64,000 nt of DNA from Anisodus tanguticus (lineage: Eukaryota > Streptophyta > Magnoliopsida > Solanales > Solanaceae). Position 1 is the first letter of the stretch; each line of letters begins with the position of its first letter. The notes under the pieces are model-generated. The model ran no database searches. It had not been told where the DNA came from and saw only the letters and a list, made by a program, of their open reading frames with translations. Positions 46,401 through 56,886 of this stretch are shown in pieces. The DNA is taken from assembly GCA_034509755.1 (NCBI GenBank), contig CM067555.1:9866142-9930141 (forward strand), given 5' to 3'. The position numbers and the translations under genes are program-made.

Positions 46401-47565
46401 TTAGAGTGATCCCATTCCATGAAGTGCTTTTGAGGGCAACCTCTCCAACCCCTTCTACTTTAGAGGTGACGTTGCTTCACATGAACAACCTCTTGCCCGT
46501 GGTTAGGGCTTAACCGGATCATATGTGATCTGGATACTTTGGCTTACTCCAGTTGCTTTGGCAGACTAAGTGTCCAATTTCTTTTCTGCCTTTCTTTTGG
46601 CCTTCAGATCATTTAAGACCTTGAAACTCTAGCCCACTCCAGTCGCTTGTAGGCTTGGTACGACTGGGTGTCCAATACCTATCCTATAAAATGAAGGATC
46701 TTCTGTCAGATAGCGTGACAGGTTCAATGTCTTAAGATAAGCCATTATCTTTTAGTCTTCTTCACTTGAGATTGGTGACCAGATAATTCCTGTCGCTTGC
46801 TTAAGAGTGGTAACAATTTTTGCACAGTCAGTGGATCTCTCTCCTTCGTATATACGAACATACTTTACACACTTTTAATAATTACACTCAAAAGAACGGA
46901 TCTTTTAAGTCGTCGTTTACATAGTCCGATCTTTAAACGGGAGGGAATGTGAGATTAAACTTCTAATTTTAAAGCGTAAGAAATATAATTTTTCCGGGAA
47001 AACATTTTCATATTCCTCCTTACTTTAAGCCCTTTTTAATCAGACATAATTTAATCTTATTTTTGACAAGGAAGAAAAATTACTTATCCCAATTTTGGAT
47101 TCTGGCCCACTTCAGTCACTTCGTCGGAATGAGTGTCCATTTCCTCCTTACCATAATTCGAATCCTTCATCTGGGACAGACATAGGCCCTCTGCTACATG
47201 ATAGAACAACATCTTCAGCCTTCTCCTCTTGTCCCAATTGACATCCTTAGCCACTCATGGACGCTTGTTTCCACCACTCTTGGGAGTGGTGACAACAACT
47301 CATCCTTGATCTTTAGCCATACTAGCGTGACTATCAGCAATATCTTGAAGCTCAGCATGAGAGACAGAGATCCCACCTTTGACGGAAACAGACTTGTAAC
47401 TAAAGAGAAAGCCAAAACTAGGACCAGATTTGAAAGCACGGTTGTTGACAGAGACAATGTTTGAATGTTAACAGAACTGTTTTCACGAAGAAAATCACAG
47501 CCAGATTTAGGACCATATCTGCTGGCAAACATCTTTCGAACACTAATAAAACCTTGTCTTAAAAT
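43428..47565 (-). pseudogene. Decayed pol of the large copia element
   Basis: About 700 non-coding bases follow the LTR. RNase H and RT (about 44100-45300), integrase and linker (45300-46900) and a probable gag region (about 46900-47500) are visible only as broken blocks. The RT fragment PVYQERYTQVTCSFMYFTHY is a diverged form of the better preserved RT of the neighbour at 51385-51819. Confidence 0.7.
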
Positions 47566-48607
47566 TGTTGGAGATAAAGTAGTACGGGAATAGTAAATAA
47601 CTATTACAAGTGCTTCGAAAGGATAAACAACAAAGATTACAACAAGAAATTGTAAATATTTTAATCTTGAACTAGAACTTCAAATCTGGATCTTGTATTC
47701 AGAAATACAAGAACATGAACTGCTACACTTGTGGCTTGAAGAACCGCTGAGAATCCGAACGGTTAGAGTCCTTTGAGTTTCAAGTTCACACCTAAAACAC
47801 TTAGCAACCAATTAGATAATCATAACACCATCGGCTGAGTCGAGAGATGACTCTCTGTCTTTAAGACAAGATTGTCCCCGTATATAGGCTTTACGGAAGT
47901 GTGGACAATAGTCTCCCAAGATAAAACAACAAACTATCAAATGTTCAAAGCCTACACAAATGACCCCAGCGAAGAACACGAATAAAGAAGATTGCTAAGA
48001 GAAGGATTGCTTTCAGGAAAATCTGATCTCCTTGTGGTGTTGTTAACTTGTGTGTAAGTCTCTAAAATTGAGCCAAAGACCTCAATTTATAGGTGTGTAA
48101 GATGACTCTTCATATGTAATGGCCCTTCAATGCCAAGTAATGGCCATTGAATCCCCATGATGACCAGCCAAGTAATGGCACAAGTAATGGCCATTTAAAT
48201 GCCATGTAATGGCCCTTTAATTCACCAATTAATGCAGCCAAATAATGGTTGATTTATGGAGAAAAACTGTCATTTTAATGCTCCAAAACCTCTCCATAAT
48301 CAGCCAAACTTTTGGAATTCCGTCCGGGTGGTGCCGCGGCCCTTTCCGGTGCCGTACCATCTTACACTTTACACAATCCTTCCTTCGTTTACCGACGTGG
48401 AACATTTGTTATTTAGCCAATAGCCGTCCATTATTCTATGTCTCAAACATTTACTTATGTACCATTATCTCTTTCACTAACGAATTTTGCGATACTTGTC
48501 TCTACGAGTGCACGTGTGTGGAAGCGACGTTTCCGACGTGCAGGGCCAAATTGTTCGAGTCATAAATAATGGGATAAGCTTAATTCCACATTAGTAAATT
48601 TCCAACA
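47566..48607 (-). repeat. 5' LTR of the large copia element
   Basis: 1042 bases, collinear with the left LTR. A priming site next to it is not clear: the minus strand continues ATTTTAAGACAAGG, which is not the initiator tRNA-Met type. Confidence 0.88.
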
Positions 48608-48608
48608 C

Positions 48609-48700
48609 AATAAAGTTGCAGTTGAGGGATACAATGTGGTGGTTCCTGATTTTCTCTATTGTGATCCTTATAATGCTGAAGAGCCTATATCAATCTTGTA
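48609..48700 (+). pseudogene. Dienelactone-hydrolase-like gene fragment, exon B
   Basis: One frame reads NKVAVEGYNVVVPDFLYCDP followed by YNAEEPISIL. This fits the DKVA..GY.VVVPDFFYGDP segment of plant dienelactone-hydrolase-like proteins. The copia LTR ends one or two bases before it, so the 5' end of the exon is cut. The catalytic cysteine and histidine exons were not found, so the gene is dead. Confidence 0.7.
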
Positions 48701-48815
48701 TACATTTATGCGTTCGTACTTTTTTTTAAGTTAATCTTCCGTCTATTTAAATGGTCAGTGATCAATAATCAATTACAGGATGTAGAAATATAATCATTCT
48801 GCTTATCAAATTGCA

Positions 48816-49031
48816 TTATCGTGAAATCCTCAACAATGAATGGTGCAGGCAAGAAGTGCAAATTACCTGTTCCATTTTCTTCAAGCAAGCAGGAAAAGCC
48901 TGCATCAATATCCTCATATCCGATTCAATGGTAACTCCACATTCCCTTTCCTGCAATGGATAGCCAGTTGTAAGCTTTGAGAATATAGAGTAATGCAGTT
49001 TCAAGTTATCAAAATGTGGTGTGCTGAACAA
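48816..49031 (-). other. Exon-like open frame on the minus strand, unidentified
   Basis: A 71-codon open stretch. An internal piece runs from an acceptor-like CCATTGCAG to a donor-like CAG|GTAATT and reads ERECGVTIESDMRILMQAFP then ACLKKMEQ. The composition is protein-like. I recognise no family. It may be a gene remnant between two transposons. Confidence 0.3.
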
Positions 49032-49241
49032 AGCATTTTTTGTTAAATTCGACGTGAAGGCCTTAGAGATGGTGGATTAGGACAAATTATAAAATACAAC
49101 ATCTAAAATCTCATTGTTTCTTTATTTTTTGGATGTTTTCATGTCATAACGGAAGCCACTATTGCTCATGACTCAAAAAACACGTGTTTGCATAAGAGCA
49201 ATGAGAGAATTACATGTTTAAATGTTTCATTCTGTTACTTC

Positions 49242-50176
49242 TGTTGGGATACAATTGTTGTAGGAAACTAGAAGTAAATAACTATTGCAATGATAAGAAA
49301 AGATAAACTAAATATTACAATACACTGTAAATTAAGAACTTACCAAACTGCTTATTGATTTGCTGAGTCGAGTGATGACACTCTTTCTTTAAAACAAGAT
49401 TGCCCCGTATATCTCCTTATACGTTGTCGGGCAATAGTCTCCCAAGATACAACAACAACTTAACAATTGAGCAAAGGAAACTCAAGTGTTACTTTTGAAG
49501 AACTTTGAATATAGTAACTTTGCTAGAGAGGAAGAAGATGAATTCAGAAAATTCTGGAGTATTTTCTAAGTGTTGTGTAGTCTTCTTCAATTGAGCCAAA
49601 GGCCTCAATTTATAGTGTAAGGAAAGGATCCCTCAACTAGCCAACTAATGGCCTTCAATAGCCATGTAATGACACTTAATTGAGAGGTTACATTCAGCCA
49701 AATAATGGCTGAATTCATGTGCCAAGTAATGGAGAATCAATGCACCAAAACCAATCAAAAGGTCAAAACTTTTCAACTTCCCGTCGCACCATTCTGCCTC
49801 TAAAGCACCGCGGCTCTGTGAATTAGCACCGCGACTCCAGGAACTGAAGACCCAATGAGCGCCGCGGCGCCTCGGCTCCGACGGGGCTGCGCCGCGCCCC
49901 TTCGCGGCTCCGCGACGATTTCCGATACGTTTCATCTTACACTTCTTCCTTCATTTACCAATGTGGAATACTTTGTCATTTGGCCAATAACCGTCCATCA
50001 TTATATGTCTCAAACGTATTACATACGTACCAATATCTCTTTCACTAATGAAATTTGCGATACTTGGCACTATATGTGCACGTGTGTGGAAACGACGTTT
50101 TCGACGTGCTGGGCCCTAATTGTTTGAGTCATAAATAATGAGATATACTTAATTCCACATTAGTAAATTTCCAACA
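49242..50176 (-). repeat. 3' LTR of the truncated copia element
   Basis: 935 bases, clearly related to the LTRs at 42388 and 47566 but diverged. It carries AAGTAATGG-type subrepeats (49650-49740) and an unusual GC-rich block at 49795-49925. Confidence 0.85.
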
Positions 50177-50988
50177 ATCCCCTCTTGAAAGAGATTTTGG
50201 CGCACTCACATGGTGCCTTTCCAGCAATCTTTCAGCGAACCGATGTTGCATCTGGATAGGTAGCATACACTTTGAACCTTCCATAGTTGAATACCATCGG
50301 ACTTACTTATGCGCAGGTGAACGTGATGTCTTGAACCGTCAGTGTTTAGTGTAAGCCAAGTCAACGGTACCAACACAACAACTTCCCTTACTCTGTTCTT
50401 TGTAATGTTTTGTCCGTTGTGGCCGTGAACACTTCTTGGATTCTTAAGTGCGTTCATTTTGAGGCGGCCTGTCCTCGCACTTAAATAGGTGGTCCCCTAC
50501 AAGGTATCCTGCTATACCCCACTATACAAGTGTTAGGAACCATTAAAAGTTTCCCCAAACCTAACCTCAACCGGTGAGGATCATTAAAGATTTTGGAAAC
50601 TTAACTTTTTACCCACACTGCAGATAGCACTTATAGTCTATCGCGGGAACGACTTTGGATTTGGGGTTTCGTTACAGAAATCACTATCCGAAGTGCTTAT
50701 GCTTCCACCGAAGCGATCAACTGAACCTTTACAACTTAGTTTTCCCATTGAACCTAATTCCTGGGATCTCCAGTCAGTAAGGTTGGGTTACCACCGTATT
50801 AGTCCTTATACCTTGGGTTTTTAGCCCATTCCCCTAGACAGGCATAATATCTGATCTTTGGGTAATCCATTTGTCAGCGGGTCCGATATGTTATCCTTTG
50901 ACTTTATGTAATCAATGGATATTATACCCGTGGTGATCAGCTGCCTAACGGTCTTATGTCTCCGTCGAATATGGCGAGACTTGCCATT

Positions 50989-52560
50989 TTACATAGAACT
51001 CCGTACCCTTCCTAGAGTCGACTGACTGTCGCAGTGGATCATTACAGAAGGTACAAGTTTGTCCCAATAAGGAACGTCCTCCAAGAAGTCGTGAAGCCAC
51101 TCAGCTTCTTCTCCTGCTTTGTCTAAAGCGATAAACTCTGATTCCATCGTGGATCGGGCGATGCAAGTTTGCTTAGAGGATTTCCAAGACACAGCCCCAC
51201 CACCAATTGTAAATACATACCCACCACCAATTGTAAATACATACCCACTGGTGGACTTGGTGTTCTCTATATCAGATATCCAGTTTGCATCACTGTACCC
51301 CTCTAGTACAACTGGATATCTCGAATAATGCAATCTGTAAGTTAGCGTGTATTTCAGGTATCGTAGTACCCGATTCAACGCCTTCTAATGATCATTACTC
51401 AGATTATGGGTAAACCTAGCCAACTTGTTGACTGCATAAGAAATATCAGGTCGGGTGCAGTTTGTTATGTACATCAAACTACCAATCACCTGTGCATATT
51501 GCTCTTGGCATACGGGTGCACTACAATTTTTATCAAGCTTTTGATTTCTATCCAGTGGTGCCTTTATAGGCGAACTGTCAAACATCTCAGACTTTCTCAA
51601 CAGATCCTCGATGTAGTGAGACTGAGATAAGACCAGTCCGTCAGACGTCTTAGAGATCTTTATCCCTGAGATGATATCTGTGATACCCATATCCTTCATG
51701 TCGAAGCATTGTTCCAACATGTTCTTTGTTTCTAGAATCAAACTAGGACTGCTCCCTGTGATCAACATGTCGTCTACATACAAGCATATCATGATGAACG
51801 AGTCAGAGTCACCTTTCATGTAGACACATTTGTCATACTCATTAATGGCGAGACTCTTCGATAGTAGAGTACTATCAAATTTCTCGTGCCATTGCTTCGG
51901 GGCTTGTTTCAGCCCGTACAGAGATTTGACAAGCCGACATACTTTCTTCTCTTACCCTGAAACCACATACCCCTTGGGTTGTTCCATATAGATTTCTTCT
52001 TCCAAATCACCATTTAGGAAGGCTGTCTTGACATCCATTTGATGTATCTCAAGGTCACGCAACGCTGTTATCACAATGAATACCCATACGGATGTCATCC
52101 GAGACACTGGGGAGTACGTGTCAAAATAGTCAAGACCTTCTTTCTGCCGATAGCCTTGACTACCAACCTGGCCTTGTACTTATCTATAAACCCATCTGCT
52201 TTATACTTCAGTTTGAGTATCCATTTACAACCCAACAGTTTATTTCCGGAGGAAGATCAACCAACTCCCAAGTATGGTTATGCAGGACGGAGTTTATTTC
52301 ACTCACAATAGCTTCTTTCAGAGCGGTGCCTCTGGAGTTGACAATGATTCAACAATTGTCCTTGGTTTATCATCAACCATATAAGCTACAAAGTCAGGAC
52401 CGAAGGATTTATCCTTCCTGGCCCTTTTACTTCGCCTTGGTTCCATCTCTGGAGTCTCCAAGTTCTGAAAATCTGAAACACTAGATTCCAAATATTCAGC
52501 CACTTCGAAGTCCACTAGATCTGAACCATCTAGATTCGGGCAGTCAACGACTCTCGATTT
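50989..52560 (-). pseudogene. Copia RT and RNase H remnant
   Basis: The minus strand reads a linker (EPRRSKRARKDKSFGPDFVA, 52515-52318), a broken RT start, a well preserved RT end (MICLYVDDMLITGSS, GSLMYITNCTRPDISYAVNK, 51819-51385) and RNase H (LEGYSDANWISDIENTKSTS, MESEFIALDKAGEEAEWL, 51378-50989). Stops and frameshifts occur at about 51955-52190. A 24-base tandem duplication sits in RNase H. Confidence 0.88.
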
Positions 52561-52640
52561 TTGAGAGCTTTGTTCATAACTTCGTTTGCGAGAGATTATG
52601 TCTTTTTCTTTTCTAGGAAATGTATCTTCAAGGAATTGAA

Positions 52641-53340
52641 AAATTAGTTTGACAAAAAATAAGATATCAAAATTTTAAAACGTAAATAATTAAAATTCAT
52701 TTAATTACATTAAGCAGATGTAGCATTCAATTAAAAGAGTATACAAATCCAAGCGGAGGGAACACGAAGGTCTTTATATGTTTAGCTGACAAGGTAACTC
52801 AATTTGCTTACAAAATCTTCTCCTATTTTTATTACATTGTGAAATTTATTTTGCCTCTCAGTGAATTGGTTTTCTCAATTGACCAAAACTGAAGTTTTGT
52901 TTGCCATGTCCTTTATGTGTTCGACAATTTGCTCAAATGAGGAAAAAAGGAAATTATAGCCTTTATGAATATGTATGGTTTTTATTTGAATTAGATTTTG
53001 CTTAATCCCGATACATCAATTTCCTTGATCTCACGATCGTCAGTAAATGTTGGGTATATTTATTTTTGAATTTTCTGTAGTCTTAGCTAGCTTGTTACCA
53101 ATAGACCATTATCTTCCTTTTGTTTTGATGTTCCCCTCTTGTGTTTCCAATTTTCACTGATTTGAAATACGAAATTTGAGAAATTGATTATTAAATCTCA
53201 ATGTTCTAATATGATTTTTTTGAACATTTTTGCAAGTTTTTATTTTAAATTTTCAAGTTTTGATGCAGTTTTGAATTAGAACATTTATTACTTCCAATGT
53301 TGTTAGGCGGAATTCTTAAAGTTTGCTTGCCTCTTAAGAC
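52641..53340. other. Intergenic AT-rich DNA
   Basis: Nothing recognised on either strand. Confidence 0.5.
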
Positions 53341-53455
53341 AAGAACAACATACCCAGTATAATTCCACGGGTGGGGACCGGAGAGGGTATAGTATACGAA
53401 GACCTTACCCTATCTCGTGGAGGTAGAGAGGCTGTTTTCGAAAGACCTTAAGCAG
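53341..53455 (-). repeat. RTE/SINE-type 3' tail copy
   Basis: AACAACATACCCAGTATAAT, GGGTGGGGACCGGAGAGGGT and GGTAGAGAGGCTGTTTTCG match other RTE tails in the window. No clear target duplication. Confidence 0.65.
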
Positions 53456-54410
53456 TAGAATGCCGGAAGCCTTTTCATAATTTTCTGGAAAATACTATAG
53501 CAAAATAGTAACTGTGAGAACAAAACTTTGATAAAGTCTCATATTTCATATGGCTTAACATTCTCTCACAAACTCAAGAGGGTAAAACCAACTAGAATAT
53601 AAACCAAAAGGTTATGATTGTAGAACAAGTAAATGAGGAATGTAGCCATAAAAAGATAAGAGTAGAAGTCAGCGTTGGTAGAACATGTGACAGCAAGAGT
53701 CGACTAGTGTCAAAGTTAAATATGGCAGAACAGATAAAAACAGCAATCGACCAAACAAAAAGGATGACATGGTAGATCATTTATCAACTAGGATACGACA
53801 TACTGGTTACCTAAATAGATTAATACGCAACAGTAACAACCAGACAGCTTATTTTCAATGCAACATAAACACACAAATAATGATGCAAAAATAAAAGAGT
53901 TTGTGATGAATACGATAGGTAGGAAATATGATTATCATACCAACAGTTCATTAGGTAACACAAGGCAGCAAGTACATTAACCACAGCAAGCAGCAAATCA
54001 TTAGCATGCTGAGACAGTGAAATCACATGAGAATGATCTTCTCTGGGGTATCTATCAACATAGTTCAGAGGGTAGAACAAGGGAAGGTCTAGGCTTTCCT
54101 TTCGTGACGTTTTTCACTTCAAAGCCAACATCTTAGTCCAAAGAGCAAGAATTTCTTCCTCTGCATCTGCTGCTATTGATGTGTCTGTTCCTATTGACTC
54201 ACCTTAAGTAAGATTAGTAGCGATAAGCTCAATTCCATAGAAGAAAGATAAGTGTCATGTTGTCTAGACTACTCCCTAGAAGACAAAACTCTTAACTCCC
54301 TCAAGTACAAGCCAGATTGAGTTAGCTTGTCCAATGAGGCCCTTACATGTTAAAAAACTGAGGATCAAAGTACAAAGTTCACGGTATCTGTGAAATTATA
54401 CACGGGTGGC
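53456..54410. other. Intergenic DNA
   Basis: No gene or recognised repeat. Short open frames here lack family features. Confidence 0.45.
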
Positions 54411-54604
54411 AATGGCGGATGTAGACTACGACTTACGGGTTCACGGAAACCCAATAGCTTTTCCTCATACCATGTATATAACTTATATATAATTTCACTA
54501 AATATCTATAAATATTTGAATGTGAACCCAATTAATATTGTATATTTGAGGTCGCTTTTATAGTGGACCTAAAGTAGAATGTATATCAAGTCTTGGATCC
54601 CCCT
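54411..54604. repeat. MITE-like dispersed repeat
   Basis: It starts near CAATGGCGGATGTAG, includes ACGGGTTCACGGAAACCCAA and AAATATCTATAAATATTTGA, and ends near TTGGATCCCCCTCTG. Start and end are loosely inverted. I recognise this pattern as a common Solanaceae repeat. Confidence 0.45.
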
Positions 54605-54674
54605 CTGATGGATGGACTAGATTATAGTGATTCTGCAGCCTAGGGAGGATTCAATGAGCATGGTAGCTTTTGTC

Positions 54675-54835
54675 TTCAACAACAACAGCATGATCCCAAG
54701 CAATTTTGGGTCGGATGTATGAATCCTCATCATCCATGTTGGTCCACTAAGATCTGTCTCAATCCAATAATTTAAATTTAGGTTCTCTAACACTAGAAAT
54801 TCTCTACATTTTTCTACTGGCATACAAATATGCCA
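54675..54835 (-). repeat. Tail of a second LINE/SINE family, (CAA)n
   Basis: CAACAACAACAGCATGATCC, GCAATTTTGGGTCGGATGTA and GAATCCTCATCATCCATGTT differ from the RTE tails above but have the same (TTG)n-ended layout on the minus strand. Confidence 0.5.
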
Positions 54836-55646
54836 TCTTTGCAAGGCTAAAAGACTCCAGATGAATGTTGGACCTAAGTATCATACAACATTACTTAACC
54901 ATAATCTCAGTTAATTGGTATTGCCTATATGGATATTTGTCTTCCACTATGTCAAATTTTTTGCTAAATCTACATGGATTCCAAGGAATTTAAGCCTTTT
55001 GAGACAACTTTCTTCCATTGTTTTATGTTTATATTGTCCCCTTTCAACACCTTTAATCATATAAATTTCTTCCATGTGGTGAAGCTGGTTAAGAGATGAT
55101 GTATCCTGGATCATCTATCAGAAATGGTGACAAGTATATGCCCTCTTATATTAGAATATATAACCAATATAGATCCTCACGTGCTACCAGAGGAGAGATT
55201 AGAATATTTTCCTGTACTAACAAAAATAATTTGTATCATACTACACCAAAGAATGACATGACAGTCTTTTGACGTTTGATATATTCAAAATTCAGCTTCT
55301 AAGAAAAATATATTCTATTATCAACTATATAGAAATTTAATATGATTAAGATTTTTACTCATATATTCTTAGATCCAATCTCGTAGACAAAATAGGATAC
55401 TTATGACAGTATTTGTTTCTCAAGGTGGAAAGCCAGAGGGTGGTGGCTGCTGATCGAGTAGAGTTAACCAGATCAACTGACTCTCATGTGATATTAAAAC
55501 AATGGATAGAGCTGAAGTGGATCTTTAAAGAGGAGAGAAAAGTATCCTTAACTAAAGCTTTGTTTACTCATAGAATGTAATTCCTATGGTTTATAGATAA
55601 CACATGTCAATTTCAATCCACAGACACGCCAATTGGCTATTATATA
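54836..55646. other. Intergenic DNA
   Basis: No gene or repeat recognised. Moderately AT-rich. Confidence 0.45.
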
Positions 55647-55658
55647 GACCGTGAAATA

Positions 55659-55753
55659 CAAACAACAACAACAACAACATACCCAGTGTAATCCCACAAA
55701 GTGGGGGTCTTGAGAGGGTAGAGTGTACGCAGACCTTACCTCTACCTTGACAT
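55659..55753 (-). repeat. 95-base RTE tail with 12-bp target duplication
   Basis: GACCGTGAAATA occurs immediately left (55647-55658) and right (55754-55765). Between them is only the RTE/SINE 3' end, with a (TTG)n tail on the minus strand. This is a real, extremely short retroposed copy. Confidence 0.8.
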
Positions 55754-55850
55754 GACCGTGAAATAGTTTCCGAAAAAACAAAAAACTCATGCAAACACTC
55801 TGCAAAGATTGCCCTAAACTGTACAGCAAGATATGTAGTTAAACACTCAC

Positions 55851-55941
55851 CGGTGGCTTTATTTGCCAAGGAAATGAGCCCTGCACATGTCCCCCATACT
55901 GGCTTCCCCATTTGAACAAACTCACGTAAAGCAGGGGACAG
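55851..55941 (-). pseudogene. PDX2 exon fragment, second copy
   Basis: The minus strand reads NLSPALREFVQMGKPVWGTC then AGLISLANKATG, ending at a GTGAGT donor. This matches the glutaminase subunit of pyridoxal 5'-phosphate synthase (PDX2/PdxT), including the nucleophile Cys in GTCAG. No other PDX2 exon was seen nearby, so it is a gene fragment. It belongs to a tandem duplication with 55984-56044. Confidence 0.8.
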
Positions 55942-55983
55942 ATTGCCTAAACTGTACAGCAAGATATGTAGTTGAACACTCAC

Positions 55984-56044
55984 CGGTGGCTTTATTTGCC
56001 AAGAATATGAGCCCTGCACATGTCACCCATACTGGCTTCCCCAT
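55984..56044 (-). pseudogene. PDX2 exon fragment, first copy (partial)
   Basis: The minus strand reads MGKPVWVTCAGLIFLANKAT and the same GTGAGT donor and intron start as the other copy. Val replaces Gly before TCAG. The 5' part of the exon is missing at about 56044. Confidence 0.75.
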
Positions 56045-56886
56045 ACTTGCCTCTTAATATCCACTTAATATATCTCATCTTATTTGAGCGCTTGAGCCTT
56101 TCGAGCAAATATAAGCATTCTTATATTTGACGGCACTCATCTGCCTCACTGTCATTGCCTTGCGACAACCTTTATAGAGTCTAAATTAAGAACGTGGTGG
56201 TTCGCGCTGCTTAGTTTGAAAATCATTAGAGATGATAGTAACAACAGTTAGAAGGATTCTTGAGACAACCTAATTCCTCATCCCACTACAATTTGGCCTG
56301 TTGTTGGAATATCAATTTATGTGTTAAGCTAAGAAGTATCTTATAAGTATAGGGTTGGAGCCTGGCTGTGCATTATTAGGCCATTTTTGTATACTTTGGT
56401 CAGTGAAGCATAAATTTGTTTTCAAGATGAGTAGAATAGAATCATTTTGGAACTGAGTTAATTTAGTTTTATGAATACCTACCAAATTCAAGATTGGGAA
56501 ATGGTAATCTTGGATGATTAAAAATGTGCAACATGTGAATTATTTGTACTCAAACCATTAAATGGGGGAATTAGTTCAAGTACTTAATTTTTCATAAGGA
56601 AAGTGAGTTGAACCTTTCCATTTATGTAAGTCTAATCAATTTCTGGGTTAAATCTGCACATTGGTATTGAGGTATAATACTCCTTTCTTGTCCTTGGGTG
56701 CTTTGTCATAAACTTGTTTGGAAGCATTGATCGTGTTCATGGGACTCGTCTTATTTATATTCGTGCAATATGTTTCAATGAGTCTTTTCATAATCTTTTT
56801 TTATATTTTGGAGACTGACACATATTCTTAGGTAACTGCCAAATTGCACTAGCATTCAGAACCCACTAACTCTATATCTTGCAGAT
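56045..56886. other. Upstream region of the LIP2p gene
   Basis: The promoter and 5' UTR probably lie in the last few hundred bases. The sequence TCTTGCAGATATG just before the ATG could be a 5' UTR splice acceptor. No other feature was seen. Confidence 0.4.

Larger units (their letters stand above)
42388..48607 (-). mobile_element. Ty1-copia retrotransposon with 1.04-kb LTRs, decayed
   Basis: Two LTRs (42388-43427 and 47566-48607) begin TGTTGGAGATAAAG and end TTTCCAACA as read on the + strand. A purine tract (AAGAGGGGAT on the minus strand) next to the left LTR puts the 3' end at the left. The interior shows scattered minus-strand copia RT blocks (44777-44571) and integrase C-terminal blocks (45761-45513, ending VEFIEDNFP), all with many stops. 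The flanks (GCATTT left, CAATAA right) do not match as a target duplication, so a flank may be deleted. Confidence 0.85.
49242..52640 (-). mobile_element. 5'-truncated Ty1-copia element, relative of the previous one
   Basis: One LTR (49242-50176) starts TGTTGGGATAC and ends TTTCCAACA. It is followed by AATCCCCTCTTGAAAGAG, the same purine tract as in the previous element. The minus strand then gives RNase H, RT and the linker. Homology ends near 52640 with no second LTR, so the gag-integrase part and 5' LTR are lost. Confidence 0.85.
55808..56044. repeat. Tandem duplication of the PDX2 exon-intron junction
   Basis: GATTGCCCTAAACTGTACAG at 55808 recurs as GATTGCCTAAACTGTACAGC at 55941. The unit is about 133 bases and covers part of the exon and the first bases of the following intron. 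Confidence 0.85.
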
